From the NCBI RefSeq assembly GCF_024385505.1, contig NZ_JANFLT010000002.1, positions 434,001-498,000 on the forward strand: a stretch of DNA of 64,000 nt, given 5' to 3'. Below, piece after piece: positions 21,713 to 29,698 of this stretch. The translations under genes and the position numbers were made by a program. Numbering within the stretch: position 1 is the stretch's first letter; each line of letters opens with the position of its first letter. The notes under the pieces are model-generated. The model was not told the DNA's origin, did not search any database, and saw only the letters and a program-made list of their open reading frames with translations. The stretch is from Arthrobacter zhaoxinii. Lineage in GTDB: Bacteria > Actinomycetota > Actinomycetes > Actinomycetales > Micrococcaceae.

Positions 21713-22153
21713 GTCCGTCTCCTTCCGTGTCCTGTCCGATGAATTGCGGCGTCCGCTGCATCTGCCCCCGGCACCGCGGTGCGGGCGGAAATGCCCGCCG
21801 GGACTGGTGGAGGACTGCTTCCGGCAGGGCACAGGTACATGCGTCCACTCCGATACTACTGGTGAGCACAGATAAATGTCTTACCGCGGCCCCGAGCGTC
21901 CCCCGCGCCGCAGGATGCCGATCTGCGGCGGGAAGGCGGAGCAGGGAGGCCCCGGCGGGGCCACGGATGCAGGCCGGTTTTCCCTGTAAAGCCGCGGGTT
22001 TCGAGCGGGTTTATGAGCCGTTTAGGTGTTTGGCCCAAATGCCGGTATGCTTGATTCTGCTGTTCCCGAGGAAACGGAACGGATCACCGCAGTACATGGT
22101 CAGGCAGGACCGCTGAGGTTATCCAAACAAGTTCTCCACGGGAAACCATTTAT
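21713..22153 (-). promoter_or_regulatory. Leader and promoter region of the fhaA-pknB operon
   Basis: A 441-nt gap between fhaA and tRNA-Leu. On the minus strand AAGACA (21882-21877) and TAGTAT (21858-21853) are 18 bp apart, a reasonable promoter that would give a 5' leader of about 130 nt. A TATGCT hexamer at 22046-22051 on the plus strand is a possible -10 element for the tRNA, too far upstream to be certain. I see no gene here. Confidence 0.5.
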
Positions 22154-22236
22154 GCGCGAGTGGCGGAACGGCAGACGCGCTGGCTTCAGGTGCCAGTGTC
22201 CGAAAGGGCGTGGGGGTTCAAATCCCCCCTCGCGCA
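22154..22236 (+). tRNA. tRNA-Leu (anticodon CAG)
   Basis: An 83-nt class II tRNA. The acceptor stem GCGCGAG/CTCGCGC pairs fully, the anticodon arm CTGGC-TTCAGGT-GCCAG gives CAG, and a long variable arm (TGTCCGAAAGGGCGT) is present, as expected for leucine tRNAs. T-loop GGTTCAAATCC. Reads CUG, the most used Leu codon in this GC-rich genome. Confidence 0.97.
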
Positions 22237-22243
22237 CATAGAT

Positions 22244-22283
22244 AAAGAAGAACCCCGGTCACATGGCCGGGGTTCTTCTTTTT
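22244..22283 (+). terminator. Intrinsic terminator of tRNA-Leu
   Basis: Arms AAAGAAGAACCCCGG (22244-22258) and the complementary CCGGGGTTCTTCTTT, with a small inner extension and an ACAT loop, followed by a T-run. A classic rho-independent terminator. Confidence 0.92.
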
Positions 22284-22360
22284 GTCCGAAAGACCTGCCG
22301 CTCAGCTCGCAGGCTCATCGGGGCCGGACAACCCCCGGCAGGACACCCCCGGCAAGACAA

Positions 22361-22396
22361 GAGGGACCGTGCAGTGGCTGCGCGGTCCCTCTCTTT
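22361..22396. terminator. Second hairpin, 3' of the DUF5997 gene
   Basis: Arms 22361-22374 and 22378-22391 pair over 14 bp (one G-T) around TGG, followed on the plus strand by TCTTTTT. It lies 31 nt past the minus-strand DUF5997 stop and can act on either strand. Confidence 0.7.
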
Positions 22397-22426
22397 TTCA
22401 GGTCCTGTGTATATCGGACGGCTGCT

Positions 22427-22816
22427 TTAGGCGCCTGCGGCCTTTTTCGCTTCAGCTTCCTTTACCCGCTGGGCTTCGGCACGAACGGCAGCAAAGCTGG
22501 CGCGTTCTTCCACCAGCCATGCCGGCGGCTCGGCCAGCAGTGCCTTGATTTCCTCGGTGGTCAGCGCTTCGGTCACGCCGGCGCGGGTCAGGCCGCCGAT
22601 CGAGACGTTGAGTTTCTGCGCCACGACGGGGCGCGGGTGCGGGCCGTTGCGGCGCAGTTCGTTGAGCCACTCGGGGGGATTGGACTGCAGCTCGTCGAAC
22701 TGGGCCCGCGAAATAGGCCCGTCCTGGAAGTCCTGCGGCGCTGCAGGCAGGTAGATGCCCAGTTTCTTGGCTGCCGTGGCAGGCTTCATGGATTGGGGAG
22801 ATTTCTCGGTGCTCAT
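22427..22816 (-). CDS. DUF5997 family protein with possible helix-turn-helix
   Basis: A 129-aa soluble protein matching the DUF5997 family of actinobacteria (my recall of the family). Starting MSTEKSPQSMKPATAAKKLG, it contains GIYLPAAPQDFQ, then a Pro-rich NPPEWLNELRR motif and the segment VVAQKLNVSIGGLTRAG (about residues 68-84), which reads like a helix-turn-helix. The end is an Ala/Glu/Lys helix. No function is established. It is divergent from the LysR-like gene at 22870 with only 53 nt between the start codons. On the minus strand TACCCT ends 6 nt before the ATG and there is no ribosome site, suggesting a leaderless mRNA. Confidence 0.8.
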   Translation of the reverse strand: MSTEKSPQSMKPATAAKKLGIYLPAAPQDFQDGPISRAQFDELQSNPPEWLNELRRNGPHPRPVVAQKLNVSIGGLTRAGVTEALTTEEIKALLAEPPAWLVEERASFAAVRAEAQRVKEAEAKKAAGA

Positions 22817-22822
22817 ATTCCA

Positions 22823-22863
22823 AGGGTATCCGCCAGACGGGCCCCCACCCTGTGGGCTAAGGT
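22823..22863. promoter_or_regulatory. Back-to-back leaderless promoters
   Basis: TACCCT on the minus strand (22828-22823) lies 6 nt before the DUF5997 ATG, and TAAGGT on the plus strand (22858-22863) lies 6 nt before the LysR-like ATG. Both fit -10 elements of leaderless transcripts and are 29 nt apart. No clear -35 is seen for either. Confidence 0.5.
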
Positions 22864-22869
22864 GTTCTG

Positions 22870-23613
22870 ATGCCCACAGACACATCAGCACCCCTGCAGG
22901 GGTCGACGTCGCGGCCGCTGACCGTGGCCTACGTACCGGGCGTGACGCCGGGCAAATGGATTACCCGCTGGCGGGAACGGCAGAACCAGGAACTGCGCAC
23001 TTTCCAGTGCGAGGAACCCGCAGCCCTGGAGGAACTTGCCTCCGGCCGGGCGGATCTGGCCTTTATCCGTATTCCTGCCGAAGGTTTTGCACGCCCGGAC
23101 GGCGTGAACATGATTCCGCTTTATGAAGAGCAGCCGGTGGCCGCTGCCTCAAAGGAGCACCCGCTGGCTGCCTTCGACGCGGTTGAGCTGGCTGACCTCG
23201 ACGGAGAGACCATCCTGGACATCGGTGAGATGGGAGGTGTCGCCGTCGCTCTGGAGGTGGCGGCGGCCGGCAGCGGCATTGTGATCCTGCCCATGTCGGT
23301 AGCCCGCCTGCACTCCCGTAAGGACATTGAAGCGCGGCCGGTGAACGGCGTTCCCGCAACACGGATCGGCATTGCCTGGCTGCAGGATCGGGACGAGCCC
23401 GATATCGAAGAGTTCATCGGTGTGGTGCGGGGACGGACCGCGAACAGCTCCCGCCAGCCTTCCATCCAGGCCGAACAACAATCCTCCGCGAAAAAGCGGA
23501 CCAAGGAACGCCAGACGCGGAGCGGGCCCAAACCGGCCACGAAGTCAGGCGGCCGTCCAGGGGGCAAGGCCAAGGGCGCCGGCAAGGGCGGGAAACCGCG
23601 CCGCAGCCGGTAG
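22870..23613 (+). CDS. LysR-type substrate-binding domain protein without DNA-binding domain
   Basis: A 247-aa protein whose residues 17-185 resemble the effector-binding half of LysR-type regulators: LTVAYVPGVTPGKW at the domain start, ADLAFIRIP, the EQPVAAASKEHPLA strand, and a late GSGIVILPMSVARL. The N-terminal winged helix of LysR proteins is missing; the ATG is preceded by only a short intergenic gap. The last 60 residues are strongly basic (Lys/Arg/Gly/Pro repeats such as KSGGRPGGKAKG) and could bind nucleic acid. The divergent DUF5997 gene is its constant partner in my recollection of actinobacterial genomes. A sensor or co-regulator role is inferred. Confidence 0.8.
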   Translation: MPTDTSAPLQGSTSRPLTVAYVPGVTPGKWITRWRERQNQELRTFQCEEPAALEELASGRADLAFIRIPAEGFARPDGVNMIPLYEEQPVAAASKEHPLAAFDAVELADLDGETILDIGEMGGVAVALEVAAAGSGIVILPMSVARLHSRKDIEARPVNGVPATRIGIAWLQDRDEPDIEEFIGVVRGRTANSSRQPSIQAEQQSSAKKRTKERQTRSGPKPATKSGGRPGGKAKGAGKGGKPRRSR

Positions 23614-23635
23614 GCCACCACTTCTTCCGGCACGG

Positions 23636-23664
23636 CTGACACCGCCCGGAGCCGGGGGTACCCT
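23636..23664 (+). promoter_or_regulatory. Promoter of the VOC gene, leaderless
   Basis: CTGACA (23636-23641), 17-bp spacer, TACCCT (23659-23664), then 7 nt to the ATG. No ribosome binding site is present. Confidence 0.65.
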
Positions 23665-23671
23665 TTGGCGG

Positions 23672-24049
23672 ATGCGGATCAAAATGAGCGGCATCCACGT
23701 GGTCGACCCGGAGCGCGCCTACGAGTTCTATACCGGCACCCTGGGCCTGGAACCCCTGATGGCGATGCCAGAATACAATCTGTTCATCGTCTGCTCACCG
23801 GAGGATCCGGGCGGACCGGGGCTGCTGCTCGAACCCAGCGACAATCCGGTTGCCGAAGCCTACCGGTCAGGGCTTTACCGGGAGAAGCTGCCCGTCCTGG
23901 TGCTTGGTGTTCCCGATGTGCAGGCCGAGTATGAGCGGCTTACCGGGCTCGGCGTCGAATTTCTCGGCGAGCCGACCCTGGATTCGACAGGCTCCCAGGC
24001 GATTTTCGACGACGGCTGCGGCAATTATCTTCAACTTCACCAGGACTGA
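23672..24049 (+). CDS. VOC (glyoxalase/bleomycin-resistance fold) protein
   Basis: A 125-aa single-domain VOC protein. Visible features: opening strand MRIKMSGIHVVDPERAYEFYTGTLGLE (position 1-27), central LLLEPSDNP, and the metal-site-like end FDDGCGNYLQLHQD. Family members are lyases, dioxygenases or binding proteins; the substrate is unknown here. The first metal ligand His is present (GIHVVD) and a Glu/Gln ligand set is plausible. It is likely read from the leaderless promoter just upstream and converges with the antiporter gene with a 9-nt gap. Confidence 0.85.
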   Translation: MRIKMSGIHVVDPERAYEFYTGTLGLEPLMAMPEYNLFIVCSPEDPGGPGLLLEPSDNPVAEAYRSGLYREKLPVLVLGVPDVQAEYERLTGLGVEFLGEPTLDSTGSQAIFDDGCGNYLQLHQD

Positions 24050-24058
24050 CTGCAGCGG

Positions 24059-25789
24059 TCAGTGCTCGCCAAGCCGCGGCCGCAGGCGGGATTCCTCCAG
24101 GTCCAGCAGCCGCTGCGCCTCCGCAAGGGTCCGCGAAGCAAAGCGCCCTTCCCTGCGGGCCAGGAGCAACTGGTCCCGTTCGGCCTCGACGACGGCGCGG
24201 CGCAGCGCCCGGTACTGGAGCTGCGGCGTCGGATCCTCGTTGGCCCCGAGCGCCCGCACCCGCTCCCAGGCGAGCTCGCTGCGCAGGAAGGTGCTCTGCC
24301 GCACCCTTTCCACTACGTCCGGGTCCACTTCCTGAGGCACGTCCAGGCATTCTTCGGGCTGCTCCAGGACCGTGAGTCCGGCACCGCTGAGCTCATCGAG
24401 CAGCCTGGCCAGCTCCCGCTGGTCCATGGCCACATCCCTGCCCTGTACGCCCAGGACGCGGATCAGCCAGGGCAGGGTGAGGCCCTGCAGCAGCAGGGTG
24501 GCCACGGCGACGGTGAAGGCGATCAGCACCAGCTGCTCGTGATACGGGGTCTGTTCCGGCAGGGACTGGGCTGCGGCCAGGGTCACCACGCCGCGCATGC
24601 CGGACCAGGAAATCACCATGCCGCCGCGCCAACCCAGACCTTCGCGGTTCAGCTGTTCGACGTCGGCCCGGCGCCGCAGGTAGAGCAGCTCGGCGCGCCG
24701 GTGCCGCCGGCGCTGCCGCTCATCTTTCAGTCCCCGTGCCTTGATCCGGTCCAGGCCGAGCCGGAACCGCTTGGTCCGCCGGGCCTGGTGCCGGACCTTC
24801 AGCCGCAGCAGGTAGATCAGCGGCGTCACCCAGGCGAAGCGCAGCAGGATCAGCAGCACAGTGGTGGCAAGACCGATCAGCACGGCATCGAGGACAGGAA
24901 GAAGACTGGTGTCGACGTTCTCCACCAGGTGGCGCAGTTCCAGCCCCATCAGCAGGAACACGCCGTTTTCCAGCAGGAACTGGATGGTCCGCCAGTTGAT
25001 GCTGTCATTGATCCGGGCCTGCGCCGTGAACGCGGACGCGCTTCGGTGCCCGGTGTACAGTCCTGCAACCACCACGGCGAGCACACCGGATGCCCCGGCT
25101 TCCTCCGCCGGGATGAAGGCAAGGAACGGGACCACGAAGGAGATTGCGGTGTCCAGCACCGGATCGGAGAGTTTTGACCGGACGAAGACGGTGGCCGCGC
25201 CTACCAGCAGGCCAACGAGAACGGCAACGACGACGGCGAAACCGAAGTCGCCGATGCCGGCCCAGATGCTGGACAAGCCGCCGGCAGAAGCTGCGACGGC
25301 GGAGCGCAGCAGCACCAGGGCGGTGGCATCGTTGACCAGGCCTTCGCCTTCGAGCACCGTGACCAGGCGTGGAGGCAGGCCCAGTTTCTTTCCGATCGAG
25401 GTGGCCGCAACGGCGTCGGGCGGGCTGACGACGGCGCCCAGGGCCACCGCGGCGGCGAAGTTCAGGTCCGGCAGCAGCAGGTAGAGGAGCAGGCCCGTGG
25501 AGAAGGCGGAGAAAAGCACGAGGAAGACGGAGAGCGAGGAGATTGCGCCGATGTTCCGCCGGAAGTCCACCACGGGGACGTTCACCGCCGCGGCGTAGAG
25601 CAGCGGGGGAAGCACACCCATCAGGATCCATTCGTGCGGAACCGAGAACTCAGGGACGCCCGGCGTGTAGGACAAGGCCAGGCCCACCACCACCAGGATC
25701 AGTGGTGCAGCTATCCCAAGACGCCTGGAGAAGGCAGCAACGATGACAATGACAGCGACGCCCACCACGGCAACAAGACCCAATTCCAC
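24059..25789 (-). CDS. Na+/H+ antiporter, CPA1 family (NhaP-like)
   Basis: A 576-aa membrane protein exchanging Na+ (or K+) for protons for pH and salt balance. The first 400 residues contain about 12 hydrophobic helices. The ion-binding signature SPPDAVAATS lies in helix 5 and EGEGLVNDATALVLL in helix 6, the paired Asp motifs of CPA1 exchangers. A basic cytoplasmic loop (RRTKRFRLGLDRIK) is followed by the last helices, and the C-terminal 140 residues form a soluble helical regulatory tail. The GTG start is used; no strong ribosome site is visible. It may share a transcript with the YdjM-like gene 49 nt upstream. Confidence 0.93.
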   Translation of the reverse strand: MELGLVAVVGVAVIVIVAAFSRRLGIAAPLILVVVGLALSYTPGVPEFSVPHEWILMGVLPPLLYAAAVNVPVVDFRRNIGAISSLSVFLVLFSAFSTGLLLYLLLPDLNFAAAVALGAVVSPPDAVAATSIGKKLGLPPRLVTVLEGEGLVNDATALVLLRSAVAASAGGLSSIWAGIGDFGFAVVVAVLVGLLVGAATVFVRSKLSDPVLDTAISFVVPFLAFIPAEEAGASGVLAVVVAGLYTGHRSASAFTAQARINDSINWRTIQFLLENGVFLLMGLELRHLVENVDTSLLPVLDAVLIGLATTVLLILLRFAWVTPLIYLLRLKVRHQARRTKRFRLGLDRIKARGLKDERQRRRHRRAELLYLRRRADVEQLNREGLGWRGGMVISWSGMRGVVTLAAAQSLPEQTPYHEQLVLIAFTVAVATLLLQGLTLPWLIRVLGVQGRDVAMDQRELARLLDELSGAGLTVLEQPEECLDVPQEVDPDVVERVRQSTFLRSELAWERVRALGANEDPTPQLQYRALRRAVVEAERDQLLLARREGRFASRTLAEAQRLLDLEESRLRPRLGEH

Positions 25790-25838
25790 ATATCAACATT
25801 AGCCCCGCTTCGGTGGCGGTCGCTGGCGGAGGGTCGGG

Positions 25839-26615
25839 TCAGGAGTAGGGGGACCAGCCGGTCAGGGCAGTCATGCCGTCGATGGTGACACCGAAAATCG
25901 CGTAGATGGTCACCGGCACCATCAACGCCCACTCCCGCCAGGATCCGGCCGCGCCGATCAGCGGCAGCGAAAAGGCCCCGCTGCTCCGCCAGAGCTTGCT
26001 GACCACTGGAAAGCGGACAAGCGAACGCGGACGTTTGATCCGAAGCGGCCACAGGATCATGACCCCTTGATGGGTGAGGAGGTCGCCGACAATATGGACC
26101 GCCACGCCCAGCCCTACCGCAACGGGCAGCCAGTCGTTGTTTTCCGGGGCATACACGGCAATGAACGCCGAGAAAGCCAGGGCAAGGAACCAGCTGCGGG
26201 CCGGACCGCCGGCTATCTTCAACGCTTTGAAGGCGAATCCCATCAGCAGCACGGACAGGATCCCCGCACCCAGCGCTACGGAGCCGAAGACCGGCACGTC
26301 GGTGGTGATCCTGCCCAGCGCCGTCGCCAGGGCCACGAACACGGCCAGGCCGAGCAGGGAATGCGTGCCTCGGCGGTGCCCGCCGCTGACGGTTTCCGTC
26401 ATGCGGGCGAGGATTTTCGTAATAGGCGGAAGGGAATGCGCAATGGTGCCGCTGTGATGATCGAGGTCTGGCAGCAGCGCTGCTCCGGCCGTCAACAGGG
26501 CGCCGGTGACGACGCCGAGCGGCGTCACCGGATACCAGCCGAAGGCGTGCGGAGCAGTGGAGGCGACGGCTACCCAGGCCGCGGCGCCGCTAGCGGCATG
26601 GTGGCCACCCATCAT
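25839..26615 (-). CDS. YdjM-family membrane-bound metal-dependent hydrolase
   Basis: A 258-aa membrane protein of the YdjM/DUF457 family. Conserved His/Asp residues appear near the N-terminus (GGHHAASG), in the segment LLPDLDHHSGTIAH, in the loop HRRGTHSLLG and later in HIVGDLLTHQGV, all consistent with a metal site at the membrane face. Five or six hydrophobic helices are interspersed. E. coli YdjM is LexA-regulated but its reaction is not known. Position in front of the antiporter suggests envelope or ion homeostasis only loosely. Confidence 0.85.
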   Translation of the reverse strand: MMGGHHAASGAAAWVAVASTAPHAFGWYPVTPLGVVTGALLTAGAALLPDLDHHSGTIAHSLPPITKILARMTETVSGGHRRGTHSLLGLAVFVALATALGRITTDVPVFGSVALGAGILSVLLMGFAFKALKIAGGPARSWFLALAFSAFIAVYAPENNDWLPVAVGLGVAVHIVGDLLTHQGVMILWPLRIKRPRSLVRFPVVSKLWRSSGAFSLPLIGAAGSWREWALMVPVTIYAIFGVTIDGMTALTGWSPYS

Positions 26616-26728
26616 GGTTGAAAAGTCCTTCCAGAGGGCGGTGCAGGCGCCGAAGAATTTAGTGCAGCTATCTATTTTTCCACGGTTTCCTGCAGCCGGT
26701 GTTCACTCCGGACCGGCCGCATCAGCGG

Positions 26729-27247
26729 TCAGGCCGCGGCGAAGCCCAGATGGTAGAGAATGGCGTCCACGATTTCGGCCGGCGTATTTGTAATCTCGAT
26801 CTTCAGGCCTGCCTCATCCGCGGACAGCGGCTCCAGGGTGCTCAACTGCGAGGGGAGAAGCGACGGCGGCATGAAGTGTCCGCTGCGCGTTTTCATGCGT
26901 TCGGCAAGCAGTTCCCTGTCTCCGTCCAGATGTACGAAGGTGACCGCTCCCGGCGCCTGGGCAAGGACGCTTCGGTAAGTGCGTTTCAAGGCGGAACAGG
27001 TGACGATGGTGGAACGGCCGTTGGCTTCCTGGATGCCCATCCAGTCGCGGATGGCGTGGAGCCACGGCCACCGGTCGTCGTCATCCAGCGGGACGCCGGC
27101 GGACATCTTGGCGATGTTGGCTGCGGGATGGAACTCGTCCGCTTCGGCAGCGATCCAGCCGAGGCGTTTGGAGAGCAGGTTGGCGACGGTGGTTTTCCCC
27201 GAGCCGGCAACGCCCATGATGACGAGGTGCTGTGCAGTGGTGGACAT
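26729..27247 (-). CDS. gntK: Gluconokinase
   Basis: A 172-aa kinase that phosphorylates D-gluconate to 6-phosphogluconate, feeding the pentose phosphate pathway. The P-loop GVAGSGKTT is near residue 12, followed by the gluconate-binding EADEFHP, the LDDDDRWPWL motif and CSALKRTYR, all typical of GntK. ATG 27247 has GGAGA 7 nt upstream. A GntR-family regulator gene is divergent 246 nt away, and an operator-like element lies 62 nt upstream, so gluconate-responsive control is likely. No gluconate permease gene is adjacent. Confidence 0.95.
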   Translation of the reverse strand: MSTTAQHLVIMGVAGSGKTTVANLLSKRLGWIAAEADEFHPAANIAKMSAGVPLDDDDRWPWLHAIRDWMGIQEANGRSTIVTCSALKRTYRSVLAQAPGAVTFVHLDGDRELLAERMKTRSGHFMPPSLLPSQLSTLEPLSADEAGLKIEITNTPAEIVDAILYHLGFAAA

Positions 27248-27308
27248 TTCAATCTCCTTGGGGACGCCATTGTCAGGGTGTGGACCGGCTTGCCGCTCGG
27301 TGGCATAA

Positions 27309-27319
27309 AGGTATCACCA
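27309..27319. promoter_or_regulatory. Candidate GntR (FCD-type) operator before gntK
   Basis: AGGTATCACCA fits the FCD-family operator pattern TNGTNNNACNA at all but one fixed position, with GGT/ACC half-sites. It lies 62 nt upstream of gntK, in the gap shared with the GntR regulator. Confidence 0.45.
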
Positions 27320-27442
27320 AAGCAGTGGGAATTCCTGGACCCAATGGCTTGGGGGAAGAACTGGACTGCAGAAGGTCAAGGGGCGGACGCTAGGCTGGAG
27401 CAGGTTCCTGGTAGGAGGACCGCTGACCAAATAGCCGCTTCT

Positions 27443-27466
27443 CTATATGCACTTCGGAGAATATAG
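27443..27466. promoter_or_regulatory. Inverted repeat before the GntR gene
   Basis: CTATAT (27443-27448) and ATATAG (27461-27466) form an inverted repeat with a 12-nt spacer, 28 nt before the regulator ATG. It may be an autoregulatory site or part of the promoter. Confidence 0.35.
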
Positions 27467-27493
27467 CGCCTGAACCCCGGAAAGACGCGAATT

Positions 27494-28198
27494 ATGAGTG
27501 AATCCGCCGGCGCGCCGGCTGCGGTCCTGAACGCCCGGATCATCGAGACGCTGGGCCGGGACATTGCCTCTGGTGTGCTCGCACCGGGGGATCGGCTAAC
27601 GCTCGAAGGGCTCCAGCAGGAGTTTGGTGTTTCCCGCACCGTGGTCCGCGACTGCATGCGGATCCTGGAGTCCATGAACCTGGTGTACTCCAAGCGGCGG
27701 GTCGGCATTGTGGTGCAGAAACCCGAGGTGTGGAATGTTTTCGATCCGCGTGTGATCAAGTGGCGCCTTGCCGGGCCCGGGCGGGCCGAACAGTTCCGGA
27801 CGCTGACCGAGCTGAGGGTGGGAGTGGAGCCGGTGGCGGCGGCTGCTGCGGCCCGGAACGCCGCGCCGGATGAACGCACCCGGCTGGTGGAGCTGGCTGA
27901 AGCACTCAGGCGGCTCGGGGAGGCAGGGGAGCTGGACGCGTTCCTGCAGGCCGATATCGAATTCCATACGTTGCTGCTGCGTGCCAGCGGCAATGACATG
28001 TTCGCTTCCCTGCAGGATGTGGTCGCCGAGGTGTTGGCCGGCCGCACCCGTCAGGGGCTGATGCCGCCGCATCCGACCGAGGAGGGTCTGCACGGGCATC
28101 TGCTGGTGGCTGAAGCCGTTGCCGCGGGGGACGGTTCCGCTGCACTGGCGCACATGACCGACCTGCTGGAAGAGGTGCGGCAGGCCGTCGTCGGCTAG
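27494..28198 (+). CDS. GntR-family (FadR/FCD) transcriptional regulator
   Basis: A 234-aa regulator. Residues 9-77 hold the winged helix, with the typical GVLAPGDRLTLEGLQQEFGVSRTVVRD segment (residues roughly 18-45). The C-terminal FCD domain (about 95-225) is all-helical and keeps the ligand/metal ligands: D and H in DIEFHTLLLRASGN and the later His in EGLHGHLLVAEAV. Being divergent from gntK makes it the probable gluconate (or gluconate 6-phosphate) sensing repressor. The ATG has no strong Shine-Dalgarno (GGAAAGACGCG upstream). Confidence 0.9.
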   Translation: MSESAGAPAAVLNARIIETLGRDIASGVLAPGDRLTLEGLQQEFGVSRTVVRDCMRILESMNLVYSKRRVGIVVQKPEVWNVFDPRVIKWRLAGPGRAEQFRTLTELRVGVEPVAAAAAARNAAPDERTRLVELAEALRRLGEAGELDAFLQADIEFHTLLLRASGNDMFASLQDVVAEVLAGRTRQGLMPPHPTEEGLHGHLLVAEAVAAGDGSAALAHMTDLLEEVRQAVVG

Positions 28199-28261
28199 CC
28201 GGCGCACCCCCCAGACACGGGACGGGCCCGGCCGCGCCTGGAAAACCCCGTAGACAACAAA

Positions 28262-28296
28262 TGCCGGTGTACCCCGCGGAACGGGGCACACCGGCA
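28262..28296 (-). terminator. Hairpin between gntR and dps
   Basis: Arms TGCCGGTGT (28262-28270) and ACACCGGCA (28288-28296) pair, extended by an inner CCCCG/CGGGG stem. On the minus strand it is followed by TTTGTTGT, so it most likely ends dps and may also end the regulator. Confidence 0.65.
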
Positions 28297-28313
28297 AGGG
28301 AAGCTAAGCAGTC

Positions 28314-28811
28314 CTAGCGGGTCGGCTCCATGTTGCTGTCCTCGGGGGTGACCACCGAGGCGGTGGCGGAGATGTTCTCGGCGTCGACCATCCAGGCGTA
28401 CTGCTCCAGCTTGGCAATGAAGCCGTGCAGGATGTCCGCGGTGGTCGGGTCTTCCTCGTCGACCTGATCATGGACATCGCGCATCGTCTTGACGACGGCG
28501 TCGAGCATGGCGACCACGTGGGTTACGGTGTCGCGGGTGTCGACCAGGCCGGCGGGGAACGGGGGCAGGCTGGTGCCGTTGGCCACCGCTACGCTGCGGC
28601 CGTCCGGCACTGCGCGGAGCGCGCGCATGCGTTCGGCCAGTTCATCGGCGAAGATGCGTGCATCGTCAATGATCTCGTCAAGCTGCAGGTGCAGGTCCCG
28701 GAAGTTCTTTCCCACCACGTTCCAGTGGGCCTGCTTGCCCTGCAGATGCAGTTCGATCATGTCCACCAGGACGGCCTGCAGATTGGTGGCCAGCTCTTCA
28801 GATGCCTTCAT
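28314..28811 (-). CDS. dps: Dps family DNA-protection ferritin
   Basis: A 165-aa mini-ferritin that forms dodecamers, binds DNA in stationary phase and oxidises Fe(II) with H2O2. The ferroxidase residues are visible: KQAHWNVVGKNFRDLHLQLDE contains the His, then Asp and Glu ligands (residues about 30-50). The ATG at 28811 is preferred because GGAGGAAAAC is 4-5 nt upstream; a TTG 12 nt earlier overlaps that site. The end EDSNMEPTR is short and not Lys-rich, unlike DNA-binding tails of some Dps proteins. It is divergent from the SRPBCC gene at 29095. Confidence 0.95.
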   Translation of the reverse strand: MKASEELATNLQAVLVDMIELHLQGKQAHWNVVGKNFRDLHLQLDEIIDDARIFADELAERMRALRAVPDGRSVAVANGTSLPPFPAGLVDTRDTVTHVVAMLDAVVKTMRDVHDQVDEEDPTTADILHGFIAKLEQYAWMVDAENISATASVVTPEDSNMEPTR

Positions 28812-29094
28812 GTTTTCCTCCAATGTTGACGAAAAATGAGTACTGAATGCACCCTCCGAAGAGTCCGGTACTGCGTCCGGACACGGTCCGGACCCGGGGC
28901 TTCGGCGGATGGATTGTTCCCCAGCCTAACCCCGGGGCACTGCCCGTGCCAGAATGGCCCGGCTCCCGGGGAAGCTACTATAAGCAACCTTACTTCCAGT
29001 TGAAGTGCCTTGTCCTCCTGTGTACGGTGAGGAAATCGGGGCTCGTGGGAACGGGCCCGGCCAGACGCAGGATTCGCACTACCGGAGGGACCAG

Positions 29095-29685
29095 ATGACC
29101 ACCGTAGAAGAGTCAATCAACGTTTCAGTACCCGTCACCACTGCCTACAACCAGTGGACGCAGTTTGAGTCCTTCCCGCATTTCATGGGCGGCGTAGTCT
29201 CCATCACGCAGCTTTCGGACACCACCACCCACTGGGTGACGAAGGTGGCCGGAGTCGAGCGGGAGTTTGACACCGTGATTACCGAACAGCATCCGGATGA
29301 GCGGGTTGCCTGGAAGAGCACGGACGGAAAGTCCCATGCGGGCGTCGTGACGTTCCACCGTCTGGGCGATTCCGAGACCCGGGTGACTGTCCAGCTGGAC
29401 TGGGATCCCGAAAACTTCCTCGAGAAGCTCGGTTCAGTGGTCGGTGCCGATGACCGTCAGGTGAAGTCGGACCTGGCACGCTTCAAGGAGTTTATTGAAA
29501 GCCGCGGTTCCGAGACCGGCTCGTGGCGGGGCAACGTGGATGCCCCGGGCAACGCCGCAACCGGTGCAACCGGCACGGCCGCAACCGGGCCCACCTCGAC
29601 CGACACGGAGCGGCTTGCCGCGGCTCCCGAGGCGGATCCGGCGATGGATGACCCGGAGTCGGGCGGCCCCCGGGCGGGCTTGTAG
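29095..29685 (+). CDS. SRPBCC-fold polyketide cyclase-like protein
   Basis: A 196-aa protein. Residues 1-145 match the SRPBCC (START-like) family: SINVSVPVTTAYNQWTQFE opening helix region, FPHFMGGV, and the ERVAWKS, VTFHRLG and TRVTVQLDW strands. The last 45 residues are a low-complexity Ala/Thr/Gly tail ending in a Pro/Glu/Asp-rich segment. Such proteins in soil actinobacteria are often stress-associated binding proteins; the ligand is unknown. ATG 29095 has GGAGGG 6-7 nt upstream. Upstream TTGAAG (29000-29005) and TACGGT (29023-29028) with 17-bp spacing are a possible promoter. Confidence 0.87.
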   Translation: MTTVEESINVSVPVTTAYNQWTQFESFPHFMGGVVSITQLSDTTTHWVTKVAGVEREFDTVITEQHPDERVAWKSTDGKSHAGVVTFHRLGDSETRVTVQLDWDPENFLEKLGSVVGADDRQVKSDLARFKEFIESRGSETGSWRGNVDAPGNAATGATGTAATGPTSTDTERLAAAPEADPAMDDPESGGPRAGL

Positions 29686-29698
29686 CTCCACCGGCTTT

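Noticed and set aside
22361-22396. An attenuator or riboswitch in the hairpin near the tRNA-Leu gene
   Set aside because: It is a simple stem followed by T5 and no downstream gene on that strand; it fits a terminator better.
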